From Sphagnum magellanicum (Eukaryota; Streptophyta; Sphagnopsida; Sphagnales; Sphagnaceae): a stretch of 64,000 bases of DNA. The stretch covers positions 19,069,390 to 19,133,389 of the forward strand of contig CM038911.1 of the NCBI GenBank assembly GCA_021904315.1, given 5' to 3'. Each line of letters starts with the position of its first letter. Within the stretch, counting starts at the first letter, position 1. Both the position numbers and the translations under genes were made by a program. This document shows positions 37,400 to 50,544 of the stretch, one piece after another. The notes beneath the pieces are model-generated. The model saw only the letters and a program-made list of their open reading frames with translations. It made no database searches and was not told the origin of the DNA.

Positions 37400-38530
37400 G
37401 TTCCACTTCAATAGTTAAGATTGGTAAATGTACATCCACAACCGGGTGGAGAATTGCCTAGAGGTTCACCTAATGGAGGATCACTAGGAGGAAGATTACC
37501 TTATCAAGACCCACCTAGAGGACTACCACCTAATCCACGTGTTGGATTTTACAAATGGCCGACATCTGATTTAAGAATGTTCATGCCACCATGGTACCCA
37601 CTGGTTGCAATTCAATCTGAACCAAACCAATAAGCTACCATATCATAAACTTCAATACCCAACATATGTGAAGGATACTAATCTTGATGCTCATATCAAA
37701 GTTTTCAAAAAAACAATCAAAGCTAACATGGAGATTATGGAAGTTAATATCATCAACCTATTTGGTTTTATTTTACGAAATAACATCTCGGAGTGGGGCA
37801 AAAAATTTGTACAAGATCATCCCAATTGCACTTTTGAACAATTGGAACAAGCATTTTGCAAACATTTTGAAACTGTGAAAAATGAAGAAAAAGTTTAAAT
37901 GCCATTAATAAATCTTCAACAACAAGTCAATGAATGGGTAGAAGTTTACTATGAATGTTTGTTAAAACTTGCTAACTATTTACAAGTCAAAACTATTAAT
38001 GTTTTCTTTACTACTATTTTCAAAGCAACCATACCTTATATTAGTAACATCAGGTATGGCAAGAGATGCTTTTATCAAGCATAAGAAAGTTTTAGTGATT
38101 TGTGAGGAGAGTGGACCGATTATAGCAAATTACAACACTTTGATAACTCAACCAAAATCCAAACCAATTGCACAACCTATAGTCACTTATACTACTACTA
38201 AATAATAGCTTACTTGTTCAAATTGTGGTAAAACTAGTCATGCCAAGGAAACCTATTATAATATGAAGAGAAAAAACCTTGTAGTACCTATTATACCCAC
38301 TAAAGTTGTTGAATCAATGGCTAAAATTACTGCACAACATGTTAAACCAACTAAAGTACCATTGAAATTCCTTGTAATATTTATTTTAGTTATGAACATT
38401 GTGCACTTGATTGTTCTAAAAAGACAAAAGTTCAGAAAATGTTTTGAACTTCCAACCACTACCACCATAATAGTAACAAAACTTTCTAAACATGATAACA
38501 TACCAGTTAACATAGTCACACACAATTAAA
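37400..38530 (+). pseudogene. gag-like region of the gypsy fossil
   Basis: Contains a capsid-like stretch (about 37605-38080, with FEQLEQAFCKHF) and a zinc-knuckle-like CSNCGK segment near 38217. Part of the broken element at 36145-46330. Confidence 0.65.
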
Positions 38531-38959
38531 TACCAAAACAACAAGTATTCAAAGAACATGAACTAATGAAGGTAAAAACAACAACTAATTGGCAAACTAA
38601 AAAACAAATGTGTGATTATTTTGTACATATTATCACAAAGTTATAGGGAGTGATTCAGTATCATAGGCACTCGTGGAGTTAAATGGACCACTTCATTCAA
38701 ATTGGGTTAATTTACTATTTTGTAAGTCAACCATTTATTGGTGAACAACCTATTTAGTTGATTGCATAAACAACATTACCAAATAAGACTTTGGAAGAGA
38801 TTTTGAGAGACATTAACACATAAGTTTTAAAGACTAATATGTAATCAACTTGAGGATTTTGCTAAACATCAAAATATACATTTTCAAATCGGTTAGGTTT
38901 GTTCAACTAGTGTAACTTGAACTTGTTCAACCTAAATTTGCATGAGCAATAGTGATTAT

Positions 38960-39690
38960 TGACCATTAGATGGCATGATTCAAGTTCAAGTTGGTAAGAA
39001 CTTTATTGATGATGTTTTGATTAATGGAAGTTTTAAAGTAAATATTTCTACTAAGAATTTGAAAATACAACTAGATTTGTCAAAGACTAATCCAACACCT
39101 TATAATCTACATATGGCAAATCAAACCATAGCCAAACCATTTAGTCTAATTAGGAATTTGAAAATATTTGTTCATGGTATTCCCTATATAGTTACATTTA
39201 CTGTTATTAACAATAATGTTTTAGATTCTAGTTATTCAATGTTGTTAAAATGCCCATGGTTGAGAGATCCTAAGGTATCCCATGATTAGGGAACTAATAT
39301 TGTTACCTTACAAGGAATATGTACAGTAATAACCATGCTTGTTAATAAGAAACTTAGTGTTCAAACCAAAAGACTTGAATTTCTAATGTGTTATGATTTC
39401 CATTATGGAATATTTGATGAGAAGGAAGATGTGATGTTTGCCATAAAATTAGACTTGTTTTCAATAAGAACCATAACAATACCTATTCGTATTAAACCAA
39501 ATTCTAAAACAATGTACATATTAGATCTTAATATAACAAAACCAGTCCCAAAACAACCTATTGAATTGATATGTGTCTTAATTATCAACCTAACTATACC
39601 ACTTGACACTATCAAGCAATGCCTACCTAAGACCTTTCTCCATCCAGAAGTGGGAGAGATGATCATTGATGAGACATTTGCTTGAAAATG
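38960..39690 (+). pseudogene. Protease-like region of the gypsy fossil
   Basis: A retropepsin-like segment near 38990-39060 is followed by the usual spacer before reverse transcriptase. It is fossil sequence within the element at 36145-46330. Confidence 0.55.
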
Positions 39691-40039
39691 AGTACAAGCT
39701 TTAACCATAGCTAGTTGGACAATCACTAAAAAGGAACAATTAACCAAAGTCAATTTGGGCACCAAGGAGAATGCAATAGGTGAAAGTGAATGTTTCATTT
39801 GAACTAGTTGTCATAGAACAATAGATTGAGCTTCTAAGAGAATTCAAAGACCTATTTTTAAAAACATATAAAGACTTTAAGGGTAAATCACCAAAGATTG
39901 TTCAACACAAGATTGAATTTGATACCACAGTGTGAACTACTCATCAAACAAAGTACTAGTTGAATCTTAATTATGCTACCATTGTCAAGCAAGACATAAA
40001 CAAGTTACTTGCTAATGGTTTTATCAAGTCAGTTGAGGA

Positions 40040-40650
40040 AGCAACTTGAGTATCACTGATAGCAGTTGTTCCCAAAAAGGATGGGAAGTTGAAGATATGT
40101 GTTGATTTTCAAAAGCTTGACACGGCAACAAAAAAAGATATTTATCCATTTCCTTTTATGGATGAGGTTATTAACATAGTTGTTGGGCATGAAGTTTATA
40201 CGTTTTTGGATGAATTTGTAGTGTTTTATCAAATTTCAATCACACTAGACGATCAACACAAAACTACCTTAGTAACAAACTTGGGGGATTTTGTGTGGGT
40301 TGTGATGCCATTTGGTGTCAAAAATGGATCGCCCATTTATTAGAGGGCAATAATTAAAACTTTTCATGAATACATTGATGTATTCATGAAAATATTTCTT
40401 GATGACTTTACAATTTTCAATGACCTATCAATTCATTTTGAGAAACTCAATAAATGTTTTCTTAAGAGTAAAAAATTTGGTATTAGTTCAAACACAAACA
40501 AGTGCGTATTCATGGTATTTTTAGGAACCATCCTAGGTTTCATAGTATCCAAAGAGGGAAAAATTATGGATCCTAAAAAGGTTGAAGTTGTAATAAACAT
40601 GCCAATACTTACTACCCCCCAAGAGATCCAAGTTTTCAATGGGATGGCAT
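40040..40650 (+). pseudogene. Reverse transcriptase region of the gypsy fossil
   Basis: Recognisable Ty3/gypsy blocks: KICVDFQKLDTATKKD, then YQISITLDDQHKT, VMPFGVKN, and the catalytic-loop region IFLDDFTIF, followed by the KCVF/LG block. This is the best-preserved part of the element. Confidence 0.9.
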
Positions 40651-40779
40651 AGTTTTACATGTGTTTTATCAAAAAAATTGCCTTTATTATGTCATTAATC
40701 ACTAAGTTGCTTAAAAAATCTAAAGTTTTAGAGTTGATTACAAAATGTTAAAATGTTTGGGAGGAGATCAAGAATTGGT

Positions 40780-41220
40780 ATGTACAAGCCCCTATTTTGA
40801 TCAACCCAAATTGGGGGCTTGAGTTTCATGTTCACATAGATGCATCTTAGCTAATAGTATGAGCCATACTTACCCAGAACCCAACCGGTAAGTTTGACTA
40901 ACCAATTATGTATGTTTTTAGATTATTAAATTCGGTTAAGAGAAATTATTCTACTACTAAAAGGGAAGCCCCAACTATGGTTTATGCCTTACACAAATTT
41001 AAACATTACTTATTGGATAATTGGTTTGTATTTTATGTTGACCACATGGCCCTTGTGTACCTAATTAGCAAGCCACAAGTTTTTGGCAGAATAGTTAGGT
41101 GGTTCTTGTTATTTTTGGAGTATGACCTCAAAATTGTTTATAAGCCTGGTAGATCCCACTTAATGGCAAATGCATTAAGTAAATTGCTCGACCAAATAGA
41201 ACTAGTTGGTGTACCTAATT
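40780..41220 (+). pseudogene. RNase H region of the gypsy fossil
   Basis: Shows the typical NYSTTKREAPTMVYALHKF and DHMALVYLISKP blocks and a KPGRSHLMANALSK end. It directly follows the reverse transcriptase, as in Ty3/gypsy elements. Confidence 0.85.
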
Positions 41221-41479
41221 AGACCATTGATGCTCACTTGTTCACATTACAACTATAGTGGTCATAAAATGTCTATGACTCCCTATAAGAAGGGATAATG
41301 CCAGAACGATTTACTACTTCACAAAGATAATACTTGGTTTAAAAAGTTAAGTCATTTGTGTTAAAAGACATAATACTTTATAAATTTGGACAAGACAACA
41401 AGTTTTGTCATGCTTTGCAACTAAAACAAGTGCCAATTATATTATAGGAATTGGAAGGACATTTCCCTCATACATTATT

Positions 41480-42260
41480 ATGGAGAAGATTCTTAATGCC
41501 AGTTACTAATGGCCAACCATGAATAGAAATGTTCATGAATCTTGTCGAACCTATGACTTATGCCAACAAACAAGTAACCTATTAACACAAAATATGACAA
41601 AATTGATCATCACTATGCTTAAATAATCTTTCCAGAAATGGGGACTAGATTTCATTGGACCCATCAAATCGGTGAGTTGATACTCTTGTAATTGGTACAC
41701 TTTAATCGCCATTAATTATGCCACTAAATAGGTGAAAGTGAAAGTTTTGCGCACCAACACAACTATTATTATTAAAAAGTTCTTATATGACCACATTTTC
41801 ACCAAATTTAGTTATCCATTTACCATTGTGAAAGATCAAGGTACCCATTTCATTAACACTATCATTTGTTATTTGATTGATCATTTCATATTAAAACATA
41901 CATGCTCAATTGTCTACTATCCAGAAGGGAATGGACAAGCTGAATTTACTAACAAAGTTTTTGGTACATTACTCACAAAACTAGTGAATGAAAATCAAAA
42001 TGATTAGGATGAACACCTATCCATAATTTTATTTTTTTATAAAACTGCTTTTAAGGTTGGAGCCGGTCACATTCCATTTCAACTTGTTTATGGTTTACAC
42101 TCATTATTACTTACATAATACCTATTACCATCCAAACTAAAATAGAGTTATGATCCAAGACCTATCATAGTTCTAATTAATCAACTATTAGAACTAAAGA
42201 AACTCCAAGAAATTTAGTTAATAGCACAAGACTTGGTAGTTTCTAACCAATGGAATCATT
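41480..42260 (+). pseudogene. Integrase region of the gypsy fossil
   Basis: Contains the WGLDFIGP entry to the catalytic core near 41640, the TIVKDQGTHFIN block near 41825 and the YYPEGNGQAE block near 41918. Its position after RNase H assigns the element to Ty3/gypsy. Confidence 0.85.
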
Positions 42261-42539
42261 TGTTATGGTCTTAGAACCAATATATTGAAACCAAATACCA
42301 GTTTGGAGATTATGTATTAAGGTTTCTAGGGGCTATCAAAGACCCTTAAATTTTAGAAACGATGGTTTGGACCATATAGGATCCAATATATTGTTAATAA
42401 TACCATACTATTAATGACCATCACCAAATTTGATCCTAACACAATACTAGTTAACATTAACAAACCGAAACCTTATAGGTTTGTGGAGAATCAAACATTT
42501 TAACCTATTGTAACTAACTTAGTGATTTCTTACTAGAAG

Positions 42540-45500
42540 AATTGGTTGACATAAACCATTCTAATAACCTATTTGCTAAAGAACCAGTTGAAACAAACCA
42601 TATTAGTAACATGTTGACTAAAGAATTAGTTAAATTTCTTACTAGAGGTTTGATAATAGATAACCTAATTGAGAAAATAACCAATTGTAGTTTGTTCAAT
42701 CAAGAACTAGTTGACGAAGATATTAGTGACATGATGAAGAAACAACCGGTTGATAAAATACTTGTTAGCCTTATTTTCATGCAAATTAATGATGTTTTAC
42801 TTAACCTAGTTATAGGTGTTAGTTTCTTAAAGAAAGTATGCCCTGAAAGTCATGTTGTTTTCCAAGTGCCACCCCTTATTATGTGGCTACAATACAAAGA
42901 ACCGACATACCTTTTAATGTGTCTTTTCATTTTTTCATTATGGAACTTCTTATACTTTTCGTTGCACCAAGATGAAGAAATGAGTGCCTTGGATCAGTTG
43001 AGAGAGAGAGAGCAAACAAGAAAAAAGGTAGAATTGAGGAAACAAAAAAAACAAGAAAAAAAGAGAACTACAAAGAATTAGAAAGGAAGTTTTTAGAACA
43101 ATTGGAGCGTTTTACATTGAATTGTTTACATCAAGATTGCTTCTTGTATTTTAAGAGAACAGTGAAAGTTGTGGAGAAGATAAAAACACCAATTTTTTTT
43201 TTTTGGAGGTTCTGCAACATGCTGCCACTATAGGAAAAGGATTTGAAGAGACATTGCAAGGTCTTCGAAGACATTTTTCATCGCTTGCACATGTAGTCAT
43301 TATTATTAGTGATTTTGAGGAGGAAGAATAGGTTGAAAAAAATACTATAGAAGTATAAGTTGATAAACTTGTTGAAGTTGAATAATCAATAGACTTTTTG
43401 TTAGAGCTAGTTGAAGGAAGGTTTTTTTATGTTAAACCTAATTCACTTGACATACCTATTATTGTATGCACCAAGATGTGGTCTTAGTGCATGATGAGGT
43501 GCATGGGAAAGGAGACAATGGAAGAAGGTGGTTCTTCCACCAAATTGACTCAGAAACGAGCACTTACTAAAGGGAAATAAATCCAAAAAATGTTGCAATG
43601 GATCCGGATGGGATCCAAAGAGCGACAATGGGTAGAACGATCTAGTTTGGGCGGCTTGTTTGATGATCACCGGACAATTCCATGGATAAACATGCTGGAA
43701 CAATTCTTGCACATTTGGGAGTCCACTAAGGATGGATGCATTATAATGATTATTTGTGCTTAAAAAATCACCATCAACCAAACATTGATCACTCATGAAT
43801 TTGGCGTAAATGTTGAAGGAACAATTGATGCAACGAATGCATTGGTAAAAAAGGCCCAAGTTGGTTTTAGAAACATAGTTGCACTAAATGCATTTGTCAA
43901 CAAAACGCAATGGAGCGTAATTCGGACGAAGGAGGAATACCATGCCAAGTTTGTAACAATCTTGCAAATCATTTACCAATAAGAAATGTTAGCCTACTTT
44001 AATAACCACATTGCCGTTACTCTCAATTTGGAAAACAAAGGGAAGAAGGTCAACAAGTGCTCCATTATGTTGACACATATGTCAATAAAACTAACTCGAT
44101 GGACAAGCACTAGAAATGGATTATAACAGTTTTAGCAATGCCTAACAAGAAGGCAATAACTTGTTATTCTAGACCGGTTATAAATGTTTATTTATGACAT
44201 TGGTTCCCAATCACATATGAGGAGACACATGTTAATTCTCCAAAACCGCAACCAATTCAGGAAAAGGGAAAAAAAATTGTTGGTGAATGATCCAAAAAAA
44301 CCTCTCCTAAGGTTGTCACCAAGGAACAATTTATTAATGAACGTCAATTGATGCTTTCAACTAACATATCACCCAGGCCAATACATTAGTCACATTGGTT
44401 GAAAATATGAATTAAACCATTAACATCCAAAGACTAGTTGAATCCAAAACCAACCAATTTGCCACCAAAGAAGAAACCTTGCACCTATCAATAAATCATG
44501 ATTATGGAGGGAGGAAATGAAGATACGGAGGCTAATGTTATTATGCAACCTAATGACAAATCAATAAGGATGGAAAGTGATCAAATCTAAAAGGACAAAA
44601 GTGAACATGATTTTGCACAAGTAATAAACCAAAAACCTTTACTTGTTCAAGAAACTTCTGCTCCTATAAAACAAATTAGCAACCCATTATCAAAAGGTAC
44701 TAAACTGGTTCAACCAGTTCAATCTAAACATGTTCAACTAATTCAACCTAAACCTACTTACATTTTTCTTGAGATGTTGATAATTTACATCCATGTTTCA
44801 ACATGAAAGCCTAAAACATGCTACATTTTTCTTTGAACAAACAACCTTAGTTGCCTAGATTTAATTTTAAATAATTGATAGTTTAGTCGATTTGAAAACT
44901 AGGTAAAATTTTGTTGAGAGCATGTTAGAGGACACAAACAACTAGCTATAGGCTCGTTGCTTATAATTGGTTAGCCATAAACAAGCATTGTAGAACAAGG
45001 ACAAGGAATTAGCTACTATGAAAGTTCAACTCAAGTTCAACAATAAACATTTGGTTGCCAAAGGTGTTGAAGTTGAAAAGGCAATAAAAAAATTGAAACT
45101 TTACCACATGAGTACAATGAGTTGAACTAAGTTCATTTCAAAACTAGTAATGACTTAAAGACTTTATAGATTAACTATAGCGATAATAGTTGACAAAGGT
45201 CAACATTGACATGGAGAATTGTACCCATGAACTCTAGGTACAAATTCAAGAATTAAATAGCAAATTGGAAACATTTTGTTAAACGCATGGTAAAACTTTT
45301 CAAACTAACTACATGGAAAACCAATTGAGGGAGTTTGAGGAATTACTTTTTGATAATGCCTTGCTCAAGGGGCAAAACCAAGCTTTGGCAAACAAAAATC
45401 TAAAATGGAAGGAATAGTGGCAAACTATATAAGAGATTACAAAAAAATAGATACAAGATAAATTAGAATTGACTTGTGCAGATGAATAAGCTTACTTGAA

Positions 45501-46055
45501 TGAAGTGGTTGCATACCGATTATAGTTTCGAGGTTATGCATATGATTGGCTTAATGACAAACTAGTTGAGGTACTTGTCAATGTTTCTTAGAAGTTTTCA
45601 CATGTGCAAACAACATTTGCAGTTGTAAGTTATTGGAGTTAATTTGTTGTCATTACCATTAAGGAATTAGAGCCAATAAGAGGAGGATCTAAGTTTACCA
45701 CTATTTATTGCACTTTTTATTTGCCCACATAATCTATGGAAGTACATGTTATAGTTGTTAATACTTAGGTAGAATAATAAAAAAAACCTGTTACTCCCAA
45801 ACTTGTTCCATTGGCTATACCATAGATTGGGGTAGGTGTAGAGGTCACATTGATTACTACTATCACACATGCCTATGAAGTTTTTAGGACTTTAAATATA
45901 GTATTGAAGGACACACCTATTGTTGAAATATTAAGGTTTGAATTTATTCTTTTGGCTGAACCTGTTGATACAAGAAATGAATAACTTGTTGATGATTTAA
46001 ATGCAGGTGTAAAACATATAATTTTAGGTGACTAATTTCAAGGATGAAATATGGT
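42540..46055 (+). other. Extra 3' region of the gypsy fossil, between integrase and 3' LTR
   Basis: About 3.5 kb lies between integrase and the polypurine tract, far more than a minimal gypsy element needs. The longest open piece is 42542-43081, which ends in a charged, coiled-coil-like stretch (EREQTRKKVELRKQKKQEKK). Athila/Tat-type elements are known for additional ORFs here. I do not recognise a specific family in this copy. Confidence 0.55.
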
Positions 46056-46071
46056 TTTCAAAAGGGGATAA

Positions 46072-46330
46072 TGTTAACCCCAGGTTCAGTTATGTACATA
46101 ATAATCAATTATTACTAACTAATAACTAGTGAAGTAGTATTATTTTGAAACTATTTCAATTATTATTGGATAATAAGTTCTTAAATTAACTGGTATGTTA
46201 TGTGAACTAGTAATTTTTCTATTATAATAATTAGTTGTTAACATAAGAGGTTGATTTAAATTTGTGACCAATAATTCGTAAAAGTTGATTTGAGTTTGTA
46301 CTAATTAATGACTATTTAAGTTGAAATAAC
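46072..46330 (+). repeat. 3' LTR of the gypsy fossil (3' edge approximate)
   Basis: Begins TGTTAACCCC directly after the polypurine tract and aligns with 36145-36390. No convincing target-site duplication could be matched, because the 3' boundary is worn. Confidence 0.8.
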
Positions 46331-49300
46331 ATTGTGATTTGGTACAAACAGGAGGATTTTGAGGATGATAAGGGGATCTTTCTCTTTATTTTTGTAAATC
46401 TTGGAGTTTTTATTTTTTGAAACAATATATTTCTAATTTTTTTTCCTTTTTGACTTTATGGAGGATTGATATTAGTTTTGTTTTTGGTGAATAGGCAAGC
46501 AAAATCTTAATATTCATTTCATTTTTCCATGTTTTCATATTGGGAATAAACCACACATGTTGATGATTTCAATAAACTAAAATTAAAAATATAGAAGAGG
46601 GAAATATGTAAATATAAGGATAAAGAACACCTTTAACATTTGGTTACCCACATAATTGAATTGGGAACCTGATATTAGTTTGGTTCTCAAGAAAACCAAA
46701 TCTAATTCCAATTTGGGTTATGAAAACTGGACCAGGTTCCAATTTGGTGATTTTTACTAACTTGAACTTGAATTAGTTGTTTGGCCTCTCAAAGTAAGTA
46801 CCCCACCCAACATTGGTGTAAGATTTGCCTACCAAGTTAGGCTGAAATAAAAAATCAAAGGAAAAGTGCCTAGTAATTAGGTTTTTATTGTGCTTGATTT
46901 TCTGAAAGACATGCTTGAAAATAATTTAATTTTTCAAAGGTTTTTCAAATTTCTTAATGAACTACAATTATTTTAGAGTAGGAATAATGCATAAATAGTG
47001 CACTTTAATCATTAATCCTAAAACATTATTTCTCCACAAGAAATAATGGAATGAGATCACAACTTTTTAAATTTCTAAAAAGTAATAAGACCAAATGTCA
47101 TACTTGACGATGCTAGTTGTATCATAAACCTTCTCAACACAAATGACAAGGCTATGTATATGTGCATTTTAAAATTAAAGGGGTGTATACTCTCTTTTAG
47201 GAGCCCACCTTCAAAATGTAACCACTAGTTAGATTTGGAAGTTTTATGCCTTCAAAATGAATGCATTGTTAAAATCTTGTATCTTTTTTGCATGAAGCTC
47301 TTCATTATATATTATGTTGTTAGAATCCAAAGTAAAAGATGATGATAACAACAATAAAAGATGCAAAAACACAAGAATTTGTTTGTTACTAATATTTTCA
47401 CTACTTAACTTACTCCTAAAAAATCTTGAAAATTTTATTTATGACATATTTATGGAAATGTCTTTAAATAAAATTTTCACATAATAATATAATGCAACAC
47501 CTTTTTGGGCCATAAGATTTTATTAGTGACTTGTAAATCACGATCCTAAGAATTTTTTTTAAAATTCACTAATCATATTTTGCCACATCAATTTGATTAT
47601 CTCATCCATTCCATATAAGGATTTGTGAAATTGATGCTTGTGGTTCCTAATGAAAATATGCACCCTTAGGTCCCATGTGTTGATTCCACCCTTCTTCTCT
47701 GGCTTAACCTAATTTAAGGGGGAAAAAAATTATATCCTTAATTTCATTGAAATTTGAATAATGCATAATTTCATTTGTCTAATAGACCTTTTCATTGTTA
47801 AGCAACAAAATGCCTAACTTGATTGGTAGGTATGTTAATTTTAACTTATTGAATGATTTTTTAGAAAAGAAGTTCATACTAGGGATAGCCTAATTGTAGG
47901 AGAGGCCTTAACCCATAATGATAACCTCATTTGAAGCCCATTTCACAATGTTGATAAATTATTTAACCTAATGTAAATAATTGGATGTTACCTTTGTTCA
48001 CACATAAGGATAATAATACCACCTACTAGTCGATAGGGGCTAGGTGCGCTATGTTTGTTCATGATTTATTGCCAATTATTGGTAAATTTATGGTGACATT
48101 CTCCCTTTTTTGCTTTCTCTTTTTGCATTGACCTTTTCCCAATTGCTTTCAAAGTTGTTGTAAGGCCTCACTTTCCTTTCATTCTATACTCTAATGTTTC
48201 ATTTTGTTCTCAAATTTTTGCTTCATTGTTGTTTTCATAGTATGCTCTCACATTTCACTTTGCTTTCACAAGATGTTCTCACTTTGTTTTCATAGTTTTA
48301 GCATCATGACATCACCTTGTTCTCATTTGACTTTCATAATTGTTATCTTATAGCATTGCTTGGCCTATTTTTTTGGGTAACCTTGATCTTTATATTGTTT
48401 GTAATGTTAATAGGTTTCATTGTTTATAAAATGGTCATTTGTGCAAGATTTTGCCATGACATTGTGACAACTATTTTTTTTGTTATGTCTACAATGTTTC
48501 ATTGTGCATCTCCATTATTTACATCATTGAACTTCTTCTATTACTTGCAATGTCAATCTTCCTTGTTTGCAATGCATCCATTTGTACACAATTTTGTTAC
48601 CACATCACTTTGTTCTCTTTTACAAGAGTTCGTTTATATATATATATATATATATATATCATCTTTGCTTTGTAATGTTGTGAAGGAGTGATGAAGCAAT
48701 GGACCTTTGTCGATGGAATGATAGATCTTTGCTATTTTACCATCCTAGTTTTTGAATGGATAGAATACTACAAATGATAGTAGTGAAAATGTAATGGGAA
48801 TCTAGAAAATTTGAAGAAAATTTATCATCAAACACATCCCTACCACAACATTATCTCAAATTGTTAAGCACATGTTAACCTCCTAGGTAGGTAATACACC
48901 TCAACTATATATTTACCAAGTTTATGAGTATATGTGAACAACATTTTGATATTAATGATTTAACAACTCTTGTATTTAAATGTATGAATTAACCTTTAAG
49001 AACTAGATTTAATAAAGAAAAGTTAAGTTTTGACTTGGACATCTTGGTTACGTCTTAGCAAGGGATATTACAATGTTTCTAAGCATCATTTTAATTTCTA
49101 TTGTAATAATAAATGTCGATTCATTAATTAAATACAAAGTTGTGTCATCTTAAGGATGAATAGAAGGGGGGGGTGAAAAAATAAGCACCAATTACCTAGA
49201 TTTCAAAACAAAAATAAAATTCTTCAAATTTAAACAACATTTTCTATAGGTAGCCAAAATATTAAAAGATTTTTAAATATTTTAACTATTTTCATATTTG

Positions 49301-49680
49301 GTTTACAAGGCAAATCAATATAAATATTTTTGTCTTAGGACTAAAATTAGGGTATAGGACTCCAAATTTAACATTTCCTAGGTCAAATATAGTCACTAAT
49401 TAATTGGCCTTGCTCAATAAAGTCAAGGTACTAGTTCACCCTAGTCACGGCTAGTCTTTTTTTCTATTGACAAAATTTCATGAAATTGGTAAAAAAAAAA
49501 TTAAAAATGGGTTTTGGGGTTTTCTATTGCCATATTTCCAAAAATTGGCTACAGTGAACCAGCAACCCACCAGCACACCATCCATTGGATGCCTATTATT
49601 ACTCAGTCATGGATGAACCTCAACTGAGTGAGTATATGGTTTCATGTCCTTGGTAACCAATTAAGTTAAAAATAGGTCTT
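46331..49680. other. Intergenic DNA, no gene recognised
   Basis: A T-rich, degenerately repetitive stretch at about 48150-48310 repeats words like 'ttctcactttgttttcat'. A (TA)n microsatellite lies at 48635-48659 inside a 124-codon low-complexity frame (48317-48691) that I do not call. A run of nine G residues is near 49168. Nothing else is supported. Confidence 0.5.
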
Positions 49681-49681
49681 A

Positions 49682-50022
49682 TACATAGGTAGATAGGTAG
49701 GAAAATAGGTAACTACTAGGTAGGTAGATGGTTTATACATAGGTAAGGGCTGTTTTTACTACCTACTTACTAACAACTTACTTGTGGGTTGTTAATAAGT
49801 AGGTAGGTAGTAAAAAAACAATAGCAACTGAGGTAACCACCATGGTTAGCCAGGGAACTGAAACCCAACAGAAAACTGTTTCGTGACCATTTGCCATCCA
49901 TCCGCCAGTTCTTTAAACAACTGAGACGGGCACAGTTGTTTGATTCCCATATTTTTCAAAGAACTGGAACCGGAGGTTCCCTGGTTTCTGGAATATTAGG
50001 AGAAACCGGAACCGGGGGTTCC
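49682..50022. repeat. Palindrome cluster and TAGG-type repeats
   Basis: TAGG/TAGA tetramers at 49682-49750 lead into a large inverted repeat. Its left arm is 49751-49777 and its right arm 49788-49820; the arms match almost perfectly apart from one extra GGTA unit and two extra A, and the loop is 10 nt. Three smaller hairpins follow: AAACAACTG/CAGTTGTTT (49915-49941), GGAACC-GGA-GGTTCC (49966-49980), and GGAACC-GGG-GGTTCC (50008-50022). The last two are linked by CTGGTTTCT/AGAAACCGG arms (49981-50009). Confidence 0.8.
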
Positions 50023-50493
50023 TTGAAAATTCAAATAACTGCACAACACGGGTAGAGTGACACCCAGTATTAGTGATGTCTACCGGTTCTCAGCAGCCTT
50101 TGTAGAAAAAATAATACTGGCTACCTATAGCCAAAAAAGCGATATTAAAAATGAAAAGTGCTAAAATTAAGTTTTGTCTTGTTTTGTTTTGTTTTGTTTT
50201 TTTTTGGTTGTGTGGAAGATTTTCTCAATAGCCATAATAAGATGATCAAAATTTTAAGAAAAATTACAAGATTTTGTATACATATGTAGTTCAAAATAGG
50301 TAGCCCAAAAATATACAAGGATGTGTTCGGAAAGTGTTGTTTTAAAATATTTATCTTGTAGCCAGAAATTGGCTAAATCTTCTATGGATTATCGCCACTT
50401 TGGCTATGTCACTAAATTAACCCCAAAAAAGCCAATTGGTTCTCAAATGAGTAGGAAGGTACCTTCTTGTGATTTCCACCCGTTGTCAGATGA

Positions 50494-50544
50494 GTAGGTA
50501 GGTAGGTAAGTAAGTAGGTAGGTAGGTAGGTAGGTGGGTAGCTA
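50494..50544. repeat. (GTAG)n microsatellite
   Basis: About twelve GTAG-type units with a few changes, ending just before the GC-richer leader of the GT34 gene. Related TAGG clusters occur at 33361-33420 and 49682-49810. Confidence 0.9.

Larger units (their letters stand above)
36145..46330 (+). mobile_element. Old Ty3/gypsy LTR retrotransposon (OTA/Athila-Tat-like), broken
   Basis: A fossil of about 10.2 kb. The parts, in order, are a 5' LTR, a gag-like region, protease, reverse transcriptase, RNase H and integrase-like regions, then about 3.5 kb of extra sequence, a polypurine tract (AAAAGGGGATA, 46060-46070) and a 3' LTR. The order PR-RT-RH-INT defines Ty3/gypsy, and the RT wording (ATKKD.YPFPFMDE-type) is closest to the non-chromoviral plant lineages. 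It is heavily broken, with well over twenty interruptions. The LTRs differ at about a quarter of alignable positions, so the insertion is old, probably ten million years or more on usual plant rates. The exact end of the 3' LTR is uncertain. Confidence 0.88.

Noticed and set aside
46456-46460. TATGG matching the five bases before the gypsy 5' LTR, as a target-site duplication
   Set aside because: LTR homology fades about 130 bp earlier and the preceding bases are not CA. A 5-bp match over that distance can be chance.
48317-48691. 124-codon hydrophobic frame that could suggest a membrane protein
   Set aside because: T-rich DNA gives Phe/Leu/Val codons by default. It contains a (TA)n microsatellite and shows no family pattern.
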